Origin: a bacterium
Lineage (GTDB): Bacteria > Pseudomonadota > Alphaproteobacteria > Micavibrionales > UBA2020
Direction: 5' to 3'
Length of the DNA: 64,000 bases
Assembly: GCA_029945425.1 (NCBI GenBank)
Contig: JAQSDV010000002.1
Coordinates: 813,960-877,959, forward strand
In this document: one piece after another, positions 1 through 10,300 of the stretch
Layout: each line of letters opens with the position of its first letter
How positions within the stretch are numbered: the first letter of the stretch is position 1
Made by a program: the position numbers and the translations under genes
Notes under the pieces: generated by a model
What the model was told of the DNA's origin: nothing
The model's input: the letters and a program-made list of their open reading frames with translations, nothing else
Databases searched by the model: none

Positions 1-37
1 TATTGATCTTGGTGCGTTTCCGGCTAACATCCGCAGC

Positions 38-1288
38 ATGACAAGCCCACGCATCTCCTTGCTGTTCTGCCTGACCCTGCTGCTCGCGGGCTGCGCAGGC
101 GCGTCGACGCACAAACCCGTGCCGGAAATGACGGTGCAGGAAGCGGTCGTCAAAGGGTACGGCCCGAATATCCGCTATCTGGGCGACGAAGCCCCTGCCG
201 ACCTTGCGCACATTATCCAGCGCCGCATCGGGCAGTATCAGGCGGCGCATGCCGATTACTTCAAGACACATGGCAAATATCCCGCGATGAATTACCTCGC
301 TTTGTCGGGCGGCGGCGATAACGGTGCGTTCGGCGCAGGGCTGCTGCACGGCTGGAGCGCGGCCGGCACGCGACCCGATTTCACCATCGTCACGGGCGTC
401 AGCACCGGCGCGCTGATCGCGCCGTTCGCCTTTCTCGGCCGCGACTATGACCCGCAGCTGAAGGAATCCTATACGACGATGAGCTCGGAAAATATTTTCC
501 TCGGCTCCGCCTCGACCTTCCTCGACGGGCTGACGGGCGGCATGGCGCTGACCGACAACACGCCGCTGGAAAAGATGATCGAGAAAAACGTGACGCCGGA
601 GATGTTCCGGCAGATCGCGGAAGAACACCGCAAGGGCCGCCGGTTGCTGATCGGCACGACGAATTTGGAAATGCAGCGCAGCGTGATCTGGGATATCGGC
701 ACGCTCGCCAACAGCGCCAACCCCGATGCGATCAAACTGTTCCGCCAGATATTGCTGGCGTCTTCCGCCATCCCCGGCGCGTTCAAGCCGGTGTTTTTCG
801 ACGTGACGGCGGCGGGCAAGACCTATAGCGAGATCCATGTCGATGGCGGCGTGACGGCGCAGGTGTTCCTCTATCCGCTGCAGACCGTCGCCGATGAAAA
901 GACGCTGTTTGAAAAGGCGGGCATCCCCCGCAACCTCTATATCATCCGCAACGCCAAGATCGTGCCGGAATACCAGACCATGACGCCGCGCCTGATGGAC
1001 CTGTCGCAACGGTCGATTGAAACGCTGATTAAAAATCAGGGCATCGGCGATTTGTATAAACTGTACGCGGGCGGGCAGCGCGACGGCATCAACTACAACA
1101 TGATTTATATTCCGCAGGATTTCACCGAAACGCCCAAGGAAATGTTCGACCGCGATTACATGTCGAAGCTGTTCTATTACGGCGAAGCCATGGCGAAAAA
1201 AGAAATCCCGTGGCAGCACACGCCGCCCAGCTACGCGCTGGTCGAACAGGGCATCGCCCCGCCGACGGCGGTTGTGCCCGCGCAATAA
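38..1288 (+). CDS. Patatin-like phospholipase, lipoprotein
   Basis: A 416-residue patatin-family serine hydrolase, predicted to cleave acyl esters of lipids. The N-terminus is a lipoprotein signal with lipobox LLAGC, so Cys19 would be lipidated and the protein anchored in the envelope. The oxyanion-hole motif GGGDNGAFGAG lies near residues 90-100, the nucleophile motif GVSTG puts the serine at residue 122, and a DGG motif puts the aspartate at 269, giving the complete Ser-Asp dyad of the family. The start is the ATG at 38; only 37 bases are visible upstream and no clear Shine-Dalgarno is seen there. It runs convergently into the AMP nucleosidase gene with one base between the stops. Substrate is unknown; family assignment is strong. 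Confidence 0.9.
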   Translation: MTSPRISLLFCLTLLLAGCAGASTHKPVPEMTVQEAVVKGYGPNIRYLGDEAPADLAHIIQRRIGQYQAAHADYFKTHGKYPAMNYLALSGGGDNGAFGAGLLHGWSAAGTRPDFTIVTGVSTGALIAPFAFLGRDYDPQLKESYTTMSSENIFLGSASTFLDGLTGGMALTDNTPLEKMIEKNVTPEMFRQIAEEHRKGRRLLIGTTNLEMQRSVIWDIGTLANSANPDAIKLFRQILLASSAIPGAFKPVFFDVTAAGKTYSEIHVDGGVTAQVFLYPLQTVADEKTLFEKAGIPRNLYIIRNAKIVPEYQTMTPRLMDLSQRSIETLIKNQGIGDLYKLYAGGQRDGINYNMIYIPQDFTETPKEMFDRDYMSKLFYYGEAMAKKEIPWQHTPPSYALVEQGIAPPTAVVPAQ

Positions 1289-1289
1289 A

Positions 1290-2771
1290 TTAAAGGAATG
1301 CGACCTCGGTAAAACTGCGCAGCTTGCGGCTGTGCAGGCGCCCTGCCCCCATCGCGCGGATTTTTTCCATCGTCAACACGCCGATCTTCAAGTGCTGGTC
1401 GACGCGTTCGCGGTAAAACGTATCCGCCATGCCGGGCAGTTTCAGCTGGCCGTGCAGGGGTTTGTCCGAAACGCAGAGCAACGTGCCGTACGGCACGCGG
1501 AAACGGAAACCGTTCGTGCAGATCGTCGCGGATTCCATGTCGAGCGCAACGGCGCGCGACTGGCTGAGTTGCTGCACAGGAACCTTTTGTTCCCACAATT
1601 CCCAGTTACGGTCGGAAACGGTTGCGACCGTGCCGGTACGCATGATTTTTTTCAGGTCATAGCCCTTGAAGCCCGTGACTTCTGCCACCGACTGTTCAAG
1701 TGCAACCTGCACCTCCGACAGCGCGGGGATCGGGACCCATGGCGGCACGGCGTTATCAAGTACACCGTCAAAACGCACATAACCATGTGACAGCACGTAA
1801 TCGCCCAGCTTCTGCGAATTGCGCAGGCCCGCGCAGTGACCGAGCATCAGCCAGGTGTGGGATCTCAGGACAGCGACGTGGTCGGTAATCGTTTTCGCGT
1901 TCGACGGGCCGACGCCGATGTTGATCAGCGTGATGCCGGTGCCGTCTTTGCGTTTCAGGTGGTAGGCGGGCATCTGCGGCAGGCGCGGCGGTTTTTTCCC
2001 GTCTTCCGTTTTTTCGGCGGGCAGGTTGGCGTTCTGCGTGATCATGTTGCCGGGTTCGACGAAGGCAGTGTATTGGTCCTGACCCTGTTCGGTGCCGTCT
2101 TCGGCTTTGGCCATCAATGCGTGGCAGTCACGGATGAATTCATCGACATAAAATTGATAGTTGGTGAACAGCACGAATTTCTGGAAGTGTTCCGCCGATG
2201 TGCCGGTGTAATGCTTCAACCGTTGCAGGCTGAGGTCGACGCGCGGCGCGGTGAATAGCGCGAGCGGGCCGGGCTCGCCCGCCTTCACTTCGTGGCGGCC
2301 ATTCGGGATTTCGTCATCCATGCTGGCAAGGTCGGGCTGGTCGAACAGCATCGGCAGATGCGCGATATGCTCGGGTGTCAGGTCACGCTCCAGATGGAAT
2401 TTGTCGCCCAGCGCAAAATGCAGCGGGATCGGCATTTCGCTCACCCCCACCAGCAATTCGGCCTGCGGGTGGTTGGTCAGCAGCAGCGTGAATTGTTCAA
2501 GGTAGTAATTGCGGTAGAGGTCGGGGCGCGTCAATGTCGTGGAATATGTGCCCGGATGCGAGATGAAGCCGTAGGACAGACGGTTATCGACCGAAGGCCC
2601 CTTGGTCGTGCTGATCATCACATAGGGGTAATTCGCGCGTACGCGATTATCCATCTCCTGCCCCTGCGCATACAGGTCGAAGGCATGGCGCAGGTAATTG
2701 ACGTTGGCCTGATAGATTTCGGTGACCCAGTTCAGCGCCTTTTCAGGATCGCGAAAGCCTTTGGTCGTCAT
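1290..2771 (-). CDS. amn: AMP nucleosidase
   Basis: Hydrolyses AMP to adenine and ribose 5-phosphate, a cytosolic purine-pool enzyme. The product is 493 residues if translated from the ATG at 2771, close to the length of E. coli Amn, and its N-terminus MTTKGFRDPEKAL aligns with the E. coli start. The C-terminal half has the nucleoside phosphorylase fold, with the segment GVGPSNAKTITDH and the late motif ALDMESATI typical of the family. The frame stays open upstream to a TTG at 2816, which would overlap the end of ftsY; the best Shine-Dalgarno-like string (AAAGGA) lies about 20 bases before the ATG, so the exact start is uncertain. It is the last gene of the leftward dapF-mtaB-ftsY unit. Confidence 0.88.
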   Translation of the reverse strand: MTTKGFRDPEKALNWVTEIYQANVNYLRHAFDLYAQGQEMDNRVRANYPYVMISTTKGPSVDNRLSYGFISHPGTYSTTLTRPDLYRNYYLEQFTLLLTNHPQAELLVGVSEMPIPLHFALGDKFHLERDLTPEHIAHLPMLFDQPDLASMDDEIPNGRHEVKAGEPGPLALFTAPRVDLSLQRLKHYTGTSAEHFQKFVLFTNYQFYVDEFIRDCHALMAKAEDGTEQGQDQYTAFVEPGNMITQNANLPAEKTEDGKKPPRLPQMPAYHLKRKDGTGITLINIGVGPSNAKTITDHVAVLRSHTWLMLGHCAGLRNSQKLGDYVLSHGYVRFDGVLDNAVPPWVPIPALSEVQVALEQSVAEVTGFKGYDLKKIMRTGTVATVSDRNWELWEQKVPVQQLSQSRAVALDMESATICTNGFRFRVPYGTLLCVSDKPLHGQLKLPGMADTFYRERVDQHLKIGVLTMEKIRAMGAGRLHSRKLRSFTEVAFL

Positions 2772-2799
2772 CAGGCCGTCGCGGATCGGTGATGGTCCT

Positions 2800-3795
2800 T
2801 TAATTCCGGTGAGCAATTTCGTCTAACCCCGTTAATCCAGCGGCATAGTCCTCAGCCACAAACGGCCGCAGATCATCCATGCCCTCACCTATACCTATAG
2901 CATGAACTGGTAAACCAAATCTTTCGACAAGAGAGACAAGCACCCCGCCCTTGGCCGTTCCGTCGAGTTTCGTGACGATTAGGCCAGTTATGTTAACCAT
3001 CTGCTTGAATTGCTCCAGCTGGCTATGGGCATTCTGGCCAACGGTCGCGTCCAGCACCAGCAGCGTCGCATGGGGCGCATCGGGGTTTTTGCGCTGGATG
3101 ATGCGCACGATCTTGGCGAGTTCTTCCATCAGGTTGGTTTTATTTTGCAGGCGGCCGGCGGTATCGATCATCAGCACATCGACGTCTTCCGCCATCGCGC
3201 GGTCCATTGCTTCGAATACCAATGCTGCGGCATCCGCGCCTTCTTCCTTCGACACGATCGGGCATTTGATGCGGTCGGCCCAGACTTTCAATTGTTCGAC
3301 GGCGGCGGCGCGGAAGGTATCACCCGCCGCCATCATCACCTTGCGGCCTTCGTTTTTAAACTGCGCGCCCAGCTTGCCGATTGTCGTTGTCTTGCCCGTG
3401 CCGTTCACGCCGCAGACGAGGATGACATAGGGTTTGGCATAGGTGCCGAATAATTGTTTTTCGGCGGGGGCGAGGATTTTCTCGATCTCCTCCGCCAGCG
3501 CCTTGCGGATTTCTTCGGGGGATACTTCCTTGCCGAACCGTTCCTTCGAAATGCCCGCCACCAGTTTCGCGGCGGTCGCGGGGCCAAGATCGGCGGAGAT
3601 CAGCAACTCCTCCAGCTCCTCCAGCGTCTGCGCATCCAGCTTGCGCGTCGTAAAAATCTCCGTCACGCCCTTGGTGATTTTTTCCGACGATTGCGACAGC
3701 TGTTCCTTCAGCCGCGTGAACCAGCCCTTCTTCGACCGCTCCGCATCCATCGGTTTCGCGACGGTGGTGTCTTTTTTCTTGAGGAACCAGATCAT
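2800..3795 (-). CDS. ftsY: Signal recognition particle receptor FtsY
   Basis: SRP receptor GTPase that docks ribosome-nascent-chain complexes at the inner membrane. The 331 residues include an N domain of helices, then the G domain: P-loop GVNGTGKT at 129-136, DTAGR at 211-215 and TKLDGTAKGG at 275-284, all intact. The acidic A domain of E. coli FtsY is missing; only a short basic N-terminus (MIWFLKKKD) precedes the NG core, as in many alphaproteobacteria. Its ATG overlaps the stop of the upstream small membrane protein by four bases (ATGA), which suggests translational coupling. Confidence 0.96.
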   Translation of the reverse strand: MIWFLKKKDTTVAKPMDAERSKKGWFTRLKEQLSQSSEKITKGVTEIFTTRKLDAQTLEELEELLISADLGPATAAKLVAGISKERFGKEVSPEEIRKALAEEIEKILAPAEKQLFGTYAKPYVILVCGVNGTGKTTTIGKLGAQFKNEGRKVMMAAGDTFRAAAVEQLKVWADRIKCPIVSKEEGADAAALVFEAMDRAMAEDVDVLMIDTAGRLQNKTNLMEELAKIVRIIQRKNPDAPHATLLVLDATVGQNAHSQLEQFKQMVNITGLIVTKLDGTAKGGVLVSLVERFGLPVHAIGIGEGMDDLRPFVAEDYAAGLTGLDEIAHRN

Positions 3796-4079
3796 TTATT
3801 TTTTACCCTGTGTGCTTCGTCTATGTATTGCAGATCACTTGGATTAATTTTGCGCAAATTATCACGCATAATACTTGAGTTGGAAATACTCTCCTGTGTT
3901 GTGCATTGACATGAGGAGATAAAGAAAATAACAAATACCAGCACTGTCACAGCTGCCAAAATCCAGCTTTTGTAGCTTCTAATATTGAACTTCCACTCTT
4001 TTTTTCTAGCTGCAAAATATAAGCGTAAAAAGGCCAGCCAAATGACCGTACCAAAAGCCCCCGCCCAAAAGTTGTCCAT
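3792..4079 (-). CDS. Small AT-rich membrane protein, unknown
   Basis: Unrecognised 95-residue protein. Two hydrophobic stretches can be seen, near residues 4-22 and 40-56, the second followed by a Cys-containing segment (SSCQCTT) and a polar C-terminus, so it is probably a two-pass membrane protein. It sits between mtaB and ftsY on the same strand and its stop overlaps the ftsY start (ATGA), which supports it as a translated gene. The DNA is clearly richer in A and T than either neighbour, and the codons reflect this, suggesting recent acquisition or weak constraint. No function is proposed. Confidence 0.6.
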   Translation of the reverse strand: MDNFWAGAFGTVIWLAFLRLYFAARKKEWKFNIRSYKSWILAAVTVLVFVIFFISSCQCTTQESISNSSIMRDNLRKINPSDLQYIDEAHRVKNK

Positions 4080-4100
4080 TTTTATTCATCCCGATTGGAT

Positions 4101-5426
4101 CTACGCGACTTCACCGAGCAGCACGCCGTCGCCAACAGAATTCAGTTTCACATTCAGCAACGTCCCCGGCTTTACATCCGTATCAAACGCGACTTCGCTG
4201 AAATATTCCGTGCGGCCTTTATTACCCTTTTCGGCCAGCACAGGCAAGGTTTTGCCGACCAGCGTGGCGAGGTGTTTTTCCACCTGTTTCGCGCCCAGTT
4301 CGCGGAGCAGTTTCGCGCGGGCTTTGCGGATATCGCCCGGCACCTGCGGCATCCTCGCTGCGGGCGTGCCGGGGCGCGGGCTGTAGGGGAAAACGTGCAG
4401 GAAGGTCAGGTCGCATTCGGTGACTGCCTTCAGCGTATTGTCGAACATCTCGTCCGTTTCGGTCGGGAAGCCAGCGATGATATCCGCACCGAAAACGATA
4501 TCGGGACGCAACGTGCGTGCGCGGTCGCAAATTTCCATCAGGTGATGGCGCAGGTGACGTCGCTTCATGCGTTTCAAAATCATATCGTCGCCCGCCTGCA
4601 TTGAAATATGCAGATGCGGCATAAAACGCGGTTCATCCGCGATGATCTGCCACAGGTCGTCATCAATCTCGACAGGGTCGAGCGACGACAGGCGCAAACG
4701 CGGCAGATCCGGCACAAGCGCCAGCAAACGGCGTATCATCTGGCCGAGGCGCGGCTGGCCGGGAAGATCGGGGCCGTAGGACGTAATATCAACGCCCGTC
4801 AGGACAACTTCGTGGTATCCGCCGGCGACGAGTTTCTTGACCTGCTCCACAATCTCGCCCATCGGCACCGACCGCGAATTGCCGCGGCCGAAGGGGATGA
4901 TGCAGAATGTGCAGCGGTGGTCGCAGCCATTTTGTACTTGCACGAAAGCGCGTGCATGGGATTCAAAACCCGAAATCATGTGGCGCGCGGTTTCCTTGAC
5001 CGACATGATGTCGTTCACGATCACGCGCTCGGTCGCGGGCTGCGTCCAGGTTTCGGCTTTCAGTTTTAAATCGTTGCCGATGACCTGATTGACTTCGGGC
5101 ATGTCGGCATAGGATTTCGGGTTCACCTGCGCGCCGCAGCCGGTCACGATAATGCGCGCATCGGGGTTTTCGCGGCGCGCGCGGCGGATCGCCTGACGCG
5201 CCTGACGCTCCGCCTCGGATGTCACGGCGCAGGTGTTGATGATAATCGCGTCATTCAAACCCGCCTTGGTCGCGTGTTCCTTCATGACTTCGGATTCATA
5301 TATATTCAGGCGGCAGCCGAACGTGACCACGCGCGGACCGTTGCCCGCCTGCCGCGCCAGCTGCGTCTCGGCATCGGGCAGTTCGATCACCTGCTCTTTA
5401 TGGTCAATACTGTCGTGTGGCGTCAT
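4101..5426 (-). CDS. mtaB: tRNA t6A37 methylthiotransferase MtaB
   Basis: Radical-SAM enzyme that converts t6A37 to ms2t6A37 in ANN-decoding tRNAs. The 441 residues carry the UPF0004 domain with FGCRLNIYES (Cys38) and further cysteines at 66 and 97 for one iron-sulfur cluster, then the radical-SAM motif CDHRCTFC (Cys168, 172, 175) for the second, and a C-terminal TRAM-like segment. The GCRxNxxES form separates it from MiaB (GCQMN) and RimO. Its start overlaps the dapF stop by four bases, so the two are probably translationally coupled. Confidence 0.93.
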   Translation of the reverse strand: MTPHDSIDHKEQVIELPDAETQLARQAGNGPRVVTFGCRLNIYESEVMKEHATKAGLNDAIIINTCAVTSEAERQARQAIRRARRENPDARIIVTGCGAQVNPKSYADMPEVNQVIGNDLKLKAETWTQPATERVIVNDIMSVKETARHMISGFESHARAFVQVQNGCDHRCTFCIIPFGRGNSRSVPMGEIVEQVKKLVAGGYHEVVLTGVDITSYGPDLPGQPRLGQMIRRLLALVPDLPRLRLSSLDPVEIDDDLWQIIADEPRFMPHLHISMQAGDDMILKRMKRRHLRHHLMEICDRARTLRPDIVFGADIIAGFPTETDEMFDNTLKAVTECDLTFLHVFPYSPRPGTPAARMPQVPGDIRKARAKLLRELGAKQVEKHLATLVGKTLPVLAEKGNKGRTEYFSEVAFDTDVKPGTLLNVKLNSVGDGVLLGEVA

Positions 5427-6244
5427 AGCTCAACTTCACCCCGGTAGACTTCGGCAACCGCGCCGGTCATGACAACGTGGTTGTCTGACTCGCGCCACTC
5501 AATATCCAGATTCCCGCCGTCGAGTACAACCGTCACTTTGCGGTCGGTCAGGCCTTTGCGGACTCCCGCCACGGCAACCGCGCAGGCGCCCGTGCCGCAG
5601 GCGCGGGTGATGCCGGTGCCGCGTTCCCAGACGCGCATGCGGATGCGGGTGCGGGAAATGACGTTGGCGATCTCGACATTTGTTTTTTCCGGAAAAATCG
5701 GGTCTTCCTCCACGCGCGGGCCCATTTTTTCCAGCGGGAAATCATCGACGTTTTTCTGCAGGAAAAAGACCGCATGCGGGTTGCCGACATTCACGGCCAC
5801 GGCACGGTCCAGCAGCCCCTCCTCGACCGGCACGGAAAGGGTATCTTCCTCGTGCTTTAGAGGGATTTTCTGCCATTCAAGATTAACATCGCCCATATCG
5901 ACCGCGACATCGTCGCCCGCCATGACGGCTTCCAGCTTTGCGGCCTTGGTTTCCAGCGTTACTTTCTGCGCCTTGGTTTCGTCGATCAACAGCTTGCCGA
6001 TGCATCGGGTGGCATTGCCGCAGGCACCGACTTCGGTGCCGTCATTGTTGTAGATACGCAAATAAGCATCCGTTCCCGGGCTGCGCGGCGGGTCGATGAT
6101 GACCAGCTGGTCAAAGCCGATTCCCGTACGGCGGTCGCCCATTTTAATGATGGTTTCCGAGGGGATAGACAGCGCAGCGGATCTTCCGTCGAAGATCGCG
6201 AAGTCATTCCCGAGGCCATGCATTTTGACGAATTTATTTTTCAT
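5423..6244 (-). CDS. dapF: Diaminopimelate epimerase
   Basis: Interconverts LL- and meso-diaminopimelate for lysine and peptidoglycan synthesis. Both catalytic cysteines are present, Cys75 in GACGNATRC and Cys216 in RACGTGACA, in the usual duplicated fold. The chosen ATG at 6244 gives 273 residues beginning MKNKFVKMHGLGNDF, which matches the family N-terminus; an in-frame ATG at 6262 would add six residues. Neither has a strong Shine-Dalgarno. It leads the leftward unit dapF-mtaB-orf-ftsY-amn and is divergent from the dsbA-like gene. Confidence 0.95.
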   Translation of the reverse strand: MKNKFVKMHGLGNDFAIFDGRSAALSIPSETIIKMGDRRTGIGFDQLVIIDPPRSPGTDAYLRIYNNDGTEVGACGNATRCIGKLLIDETKAQKVTLETKAAKLEAVMAGDDVAVDMGDVNLEWQKIPLKHEEDTLSVPVEEGLLDRAVAVNVGNPHAVFFLQKNVDDFPLEKMGPRVEEDPIFPEKTNVEIANVISRTRIRMRVWERGTGITRACGTGACAVAVAGVRKGLTDRKVTVVLDGGNLDIEWRESDNHVVMTGAVAEVYRGEVEL

Positions 6245-6353
6245 AGAGGTGATATATTCCATTTTCGTTTCTTATACAAGATTTTAAGCCCATTTGCTCA
6301 CCTAAAACCTTGAAAATAATCCCATTTAACTGCACATAACGCCGGAACCAATA

Positions 6354-6383
6354 TTGCATTTTCTACGATTAAGAGCATATAAT
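6354..6383 (+). promoter_or_regulatory. Putative sigma-70 promoter of the dsbA-like/smc unit
   Basis: TTGCAT at 6354-6359, an 18-base spacer and a perfect TATAAT at 6378-6383. The −10 is consensus and the −35 is weak. It lies 52 bases before the ATG at 6435, in an AT-rich gap between divergent genes. Confidence 0.55.
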
Positions 6384-6434
6384 CTCCGCAGATTCTTACA
6401 TATAAAAAGAAACGACCGATGCGAAGGAACACCT

Positions 6435-7385
6435 ATGTCCAATAAAGTAATCACTTTTCTGGTGGTGCTGTTTGCCGTTACGGGCCTCATCATCTACGTT
6501 GCGAAAACGACAACAATTGTAAAGACCGACGCCCCGCAGTCCCAGGAAGCGGCCGTTGTTCCCGCGCCCGCATCCGGCGCGACCCCCGAAACAAATATCG
6601 AAACGAAACCCGAAGCCACCGCCGCCAATAGCGAAAGCATCCTGAACGACGACGCCCCCCTGTCGGGCGACAAGGAAGCCGTCGACGCCGCCAAGAACGA
6701 AGAGACCGCGGAGAAAAAAGCCCCCGCCTCCCTCACCCCTGAATCCTTCCCCGCCCTGCCGACCGCCCCCGTCACCGGCAGCAGCTTACCCGCAGCCGGC
6801 AGCTCCAGCCTGCTCGCCCCGTCCGCGTCGATGGACATCGATATGGATAACGCGCTCGCCGAACGCTCGATCGGCGATGTCGATGCGCCCGTCACCGTCA
6901 TTGAATATGCGTCGATGACCTGCCCGCATTGCGCGCGCTTCCACAACGAAATCCTGCCCGTCGTCAAGCAACGCCTGATCGACACCGGCAAGCTGCGCCT
7001 GATCTTCCGCGACTATCCCCTCGACACCCATGCGCTGAAAGCGTCCATGATGGCACGCTGCCTCGACCGCGCGCGTTACTTCCAGCTTGTCGAAGTGATC
7101 TTCAAGCAGCAGACCAGCTGGATCAAAGGCACCGACCCGCTGGTCGGCCTGAAACAGCTTGGCGCGCTCGCTGGCATGGAACCCGCTTATGTCGACACTT
7201 GCGTCGCCAACCCGCAGCTGCAGCAGTTCGTGCTGGCCGGCATGCAGGAAGGCCAGCAGAAATACAAGATCAAGGCGACCCCGACCTTTATCTTCAATAA
7301 CGGCGCCGAACAGATGGAAGGCGACAAAAACCCCGAGGACTTCGACGAGATTGTCGAAAAACTCCTCAAGAAGAAGGGTAAATAA
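6435..7385 (+). CDS. DsbA-family thiol oxidoreductase, membrane-anchored
   Basis: A 316-residue protein with an N-terminal hydrophobic anchor (about residues 4-22), a long Pro/Ala/Glu-rich linker to about residue 135, and a C-terminal DsbA-type thioredoxin domain. The active site is CPHC at 163-166, preceded by VIEYASMT, and a cis-Pro segment (KATPTFIF) occurs late, as expected for a periplasmic disulfide oxidoreductase. The start is set by AAGGA upstream of the ATG at 6435; an upstream in-frame ATG at 6354 lies inside the likely promoter. smc follows after five bases. The substrate partner (DsbB or other) is not in the window. Confidence 0.88.
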   Translation: MSNKVITFLVVLFAVTGLIIYVAKTTTIVKTDAPQSQEAAVVPAPASGATPETNIETKPEATAANSESILNDDAPLSGDKEAVDAAKNEETAEKKAPASLTPESFPALPTAPVTGSSLPAAGSSSLLAPSASMDIDMDNALAERSIGDVDAPVTVIEYASMTCPHCARFHNEILPVVKQRLIDTGKLRLIFRDYPLDTHALKASMMARCLDRARYFQLVEVIFKQQTSWIKGTDPLVGLKQLGALAGMEPAYVDTCVANPQLQQFVLAGMQEGQQKYKIKATPTFIFNNGAEQMEGDKNPEDFDEIVEKLLKKKGK

Positions 7386-7390
7386 TCCAG

Positions 7391-10300
7391 ATGGTCCAGT
7401 TCAAGAAACTCCGCCTTACCGGCTTTAAATCATTTGTCGAAGCAACCGAATTCGATATCGGCGCGGGCCTGACCGGCATCGTCGGCCCCAACGGCTGCGG
7501 CAAATCGAACATCATGGAGGCCCTGCGCTGGGCGATGGGCGAAAACTCGCCCAAACGCATGCGCTCCGCCGGCATGGAAGACGTGATCTTCAACGGCACC
7601 GAACAGCGCCCGCCCCGCAACACCGCCGAAGTCATCCTGTACCTCGACAACCGCGACCGCACCGCGCCCGCCGAGATCAATGATTCCGACGAACTCGAAG
7701 TCTCGCGCAAGATCGAACGCGATGTCGGCTCGACCTATAAAGTCAACGGCAAGACCGTACGTATGCGCGATGTCCAGCTGCTGTTCGCTGACTCGTCCAT
7801 CGGCTCGCACTCCCCCGCGCTCGTGTCCCAGGGCCGCGTTGCCGACATGATTAACGCGAAACCCACCCAGCGCCGCATGGTGCTGGAGGAAGCAGCCGGT
7901 ATTTCGGGCCTCCACGCCCGCCGCCACGAAGCGGAATTGAAACTGAAGGCCGCCGAAACCAACCTGCTCCGCGTCGAAGACGTGCTGGGCGCGATGAACG
8001 TGCAGCTGGAGGGCCTGAAGAAACAGGCGCGCCAGGCGTCGCGTTACCGCAACCTGTCCGGCCATATCCAGACCGCCGAAGGTTCGCTGCTGTTCCTGAA
8101 ATTCAACGAGAGCCAGACCGCCGTGATCGCCGCGCTCGCCGCCTTCGATGAAGCGGAAAATTCCGTGCGCGACCGTATGCTGGTCGTGACCGAACTGACC
8201 ACGAAACAAACCGAAGCCGCCGCATCCCTGCCGCAACTGCGCCAGAGCGAAGCGGAAGCCGCAGCCGCGCTGCAACGCCTGAAGCTCGCCTATGGCGGGC
8301 TTGAAAGCGAAGAGCGTCAGGTGCAGGAAGAACGCACGAAATCGGAAAGCCTGATCGCGCAGTTCAGCGCCGATGTCGCGCATGAAAACCTGCAAAGCGC
8401 GGAAGCGACCGAAACCGTCGCCCGCCTGAATGATGAAAACGCCAAACTGGAATCCGAAGCGGAAAACCAGTCGGGCCGCGAAGAAACCGCGCGCATCACC
8501 AAGGAAGAAACGCAAGGCACCGTCGAAAAGATCGAAAACGAACTGACCGTGCTGACCGAAGAAGTCGCAAGCCAGGACGCGCAGCGCCATTCGGTCGAGC
8601 GTCAGATCAACGATCTGGAACGCCGCCTGACGCAATTGCAACAGCGCAAAGAGTCGCTGGAAAAGATGCATGGCGACCTGATCGCCGCCACCCCCGCCCG
8701 CGCGGAGATGGATGATATCCAGCTGCAGATCATCACGGCCGAACAGACCTATGCATCCGCAACCACCGCGCTCGATACCGCCGAAACCGAACGTGCCGCA
8801 GCCGATGCGCGCGCGCAAGAGACAAACGAAACCCTGCAAACCGTGCAGCGCCTCTTCTCCCAATTGACGGCCGAGGCGGAAGCCCTGCGCCGCATCCTGC
8901 GCAACCAGCAGGAAGGATTCCAGCCGGTCATCGACCTGCTGAACGTCGATGCCGGTTTGGAGAAAGCTCTTGCCGTTGCACTCGGCGACGACCTGCAGGC
9001 GGCGCTTGACGGCGACGCACCCATCTTCTGGCGCGAACTGCCCGAATACGCAACGGTACCCGCCCTACCCGGTTCCGCAAAACCGCTCACTCAATATGTA
9101 CGCGGCCCGCACGCGCTGTCGCGCATCCTGTCGCAGATCGGTATCGTCGATACCGCCGCAGAAGCAGAAAGCCTGATGGCCGACCTGCAGCCCGGCCAGT
9201 GCCTCGTCACGCTCGACGGCGGCGCATGGCGTTGGGACGGCCTGACCGTTTCGGCAGATGCCGAAAACGCGGCGGCCATCCGCCTTGAACAGAAAAACCG
9301 CCTTGCCGATCTCGATACGCAAATCCTGACCGTGCAAGTGCAGGTTGATGATGCGCGTACCGCGTCGGATACCGCAAAACAGGCACGCAATGCCGCCGCC
9401 GATGCAGTGGGTTCCGCCCGCCAGCATTCGCGCCAGTCCGAAGAACAACTGAACGGCCTGCGCCGCCGCCATAGCGTGCTGACCAACCAGCTGTCGGAAG
9501 TGACCGCGAAACTGGCCGGCCTCGCAAGCTCGATCGAAAACGCCGCGCAGGAAATCGACGTTGTTTCCACGCAACTGGTCGAAGTGCGCGAAACCCACGC
9601 TGGCCTGCCCGACACGGCAGAGGCGCGCGAACGCGTTGCCGCGCTGAAAGTGACGCTGGGTGAAAACCGCCAGCTGCTCGCCGACAGCCAGGCCGCGCAT
9701 TCAGAAATCCGCCGCGAAGGTGAAAACCGCAGCCGCCGTATTTCGCAAATCGCGAACGACATCACCAGCTGGAATGGCCGCATCGAACGCGTCGCCCTTC
9801 GCCTGCTGGAACTGGAAGACCGCATCGCGCAGGCGCAGGAAGTGCTCGACCGTCTGGCCGAACGCCCCGCGCAGATCGAAGCGGAAAAACAAAGCCTGAT
9901 GTCGCATATCGCCGACGCGGAAACCAGGCGTCAGGACGCGGCCGACATTCTGATCTCGTCCGAAACCAGTGCCAACGACCTCAGCCGCGAACTGCGTGCT
10001 GTTGAATCGGCGCTGTCGGATGCGAAGGAAGCCCGCGCGATGGCGCAGGCGAGCGTGAACACGACGCAGCACACCGCGACCGGCATCGAAGCGACCATCT
10101 TTGAAAAATTCACCTGCACGCCCGAAGAACTGGTGGCGAAGCTGGAACTCGTCGTCGCCGAACTGGGCGATATCGGTTCATGGCAGGGCAAGCTGGAGCG
10201 CCTGCTGCGCGAACGCGACAACATGGGCCCCGTCAACCTGCGCGCCGAAGTGGAATCGCAGGAAATTTCCGACACCATGAACGGCATGTCGACCGAGCGT

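Noticed and set aside
7430..8863. Open frame of 477 codons opposite smc
   Set aside because: It mirrors the SMC coiled coil; the Gly/Phe/Arg-rich translation is an effect of codon bias.
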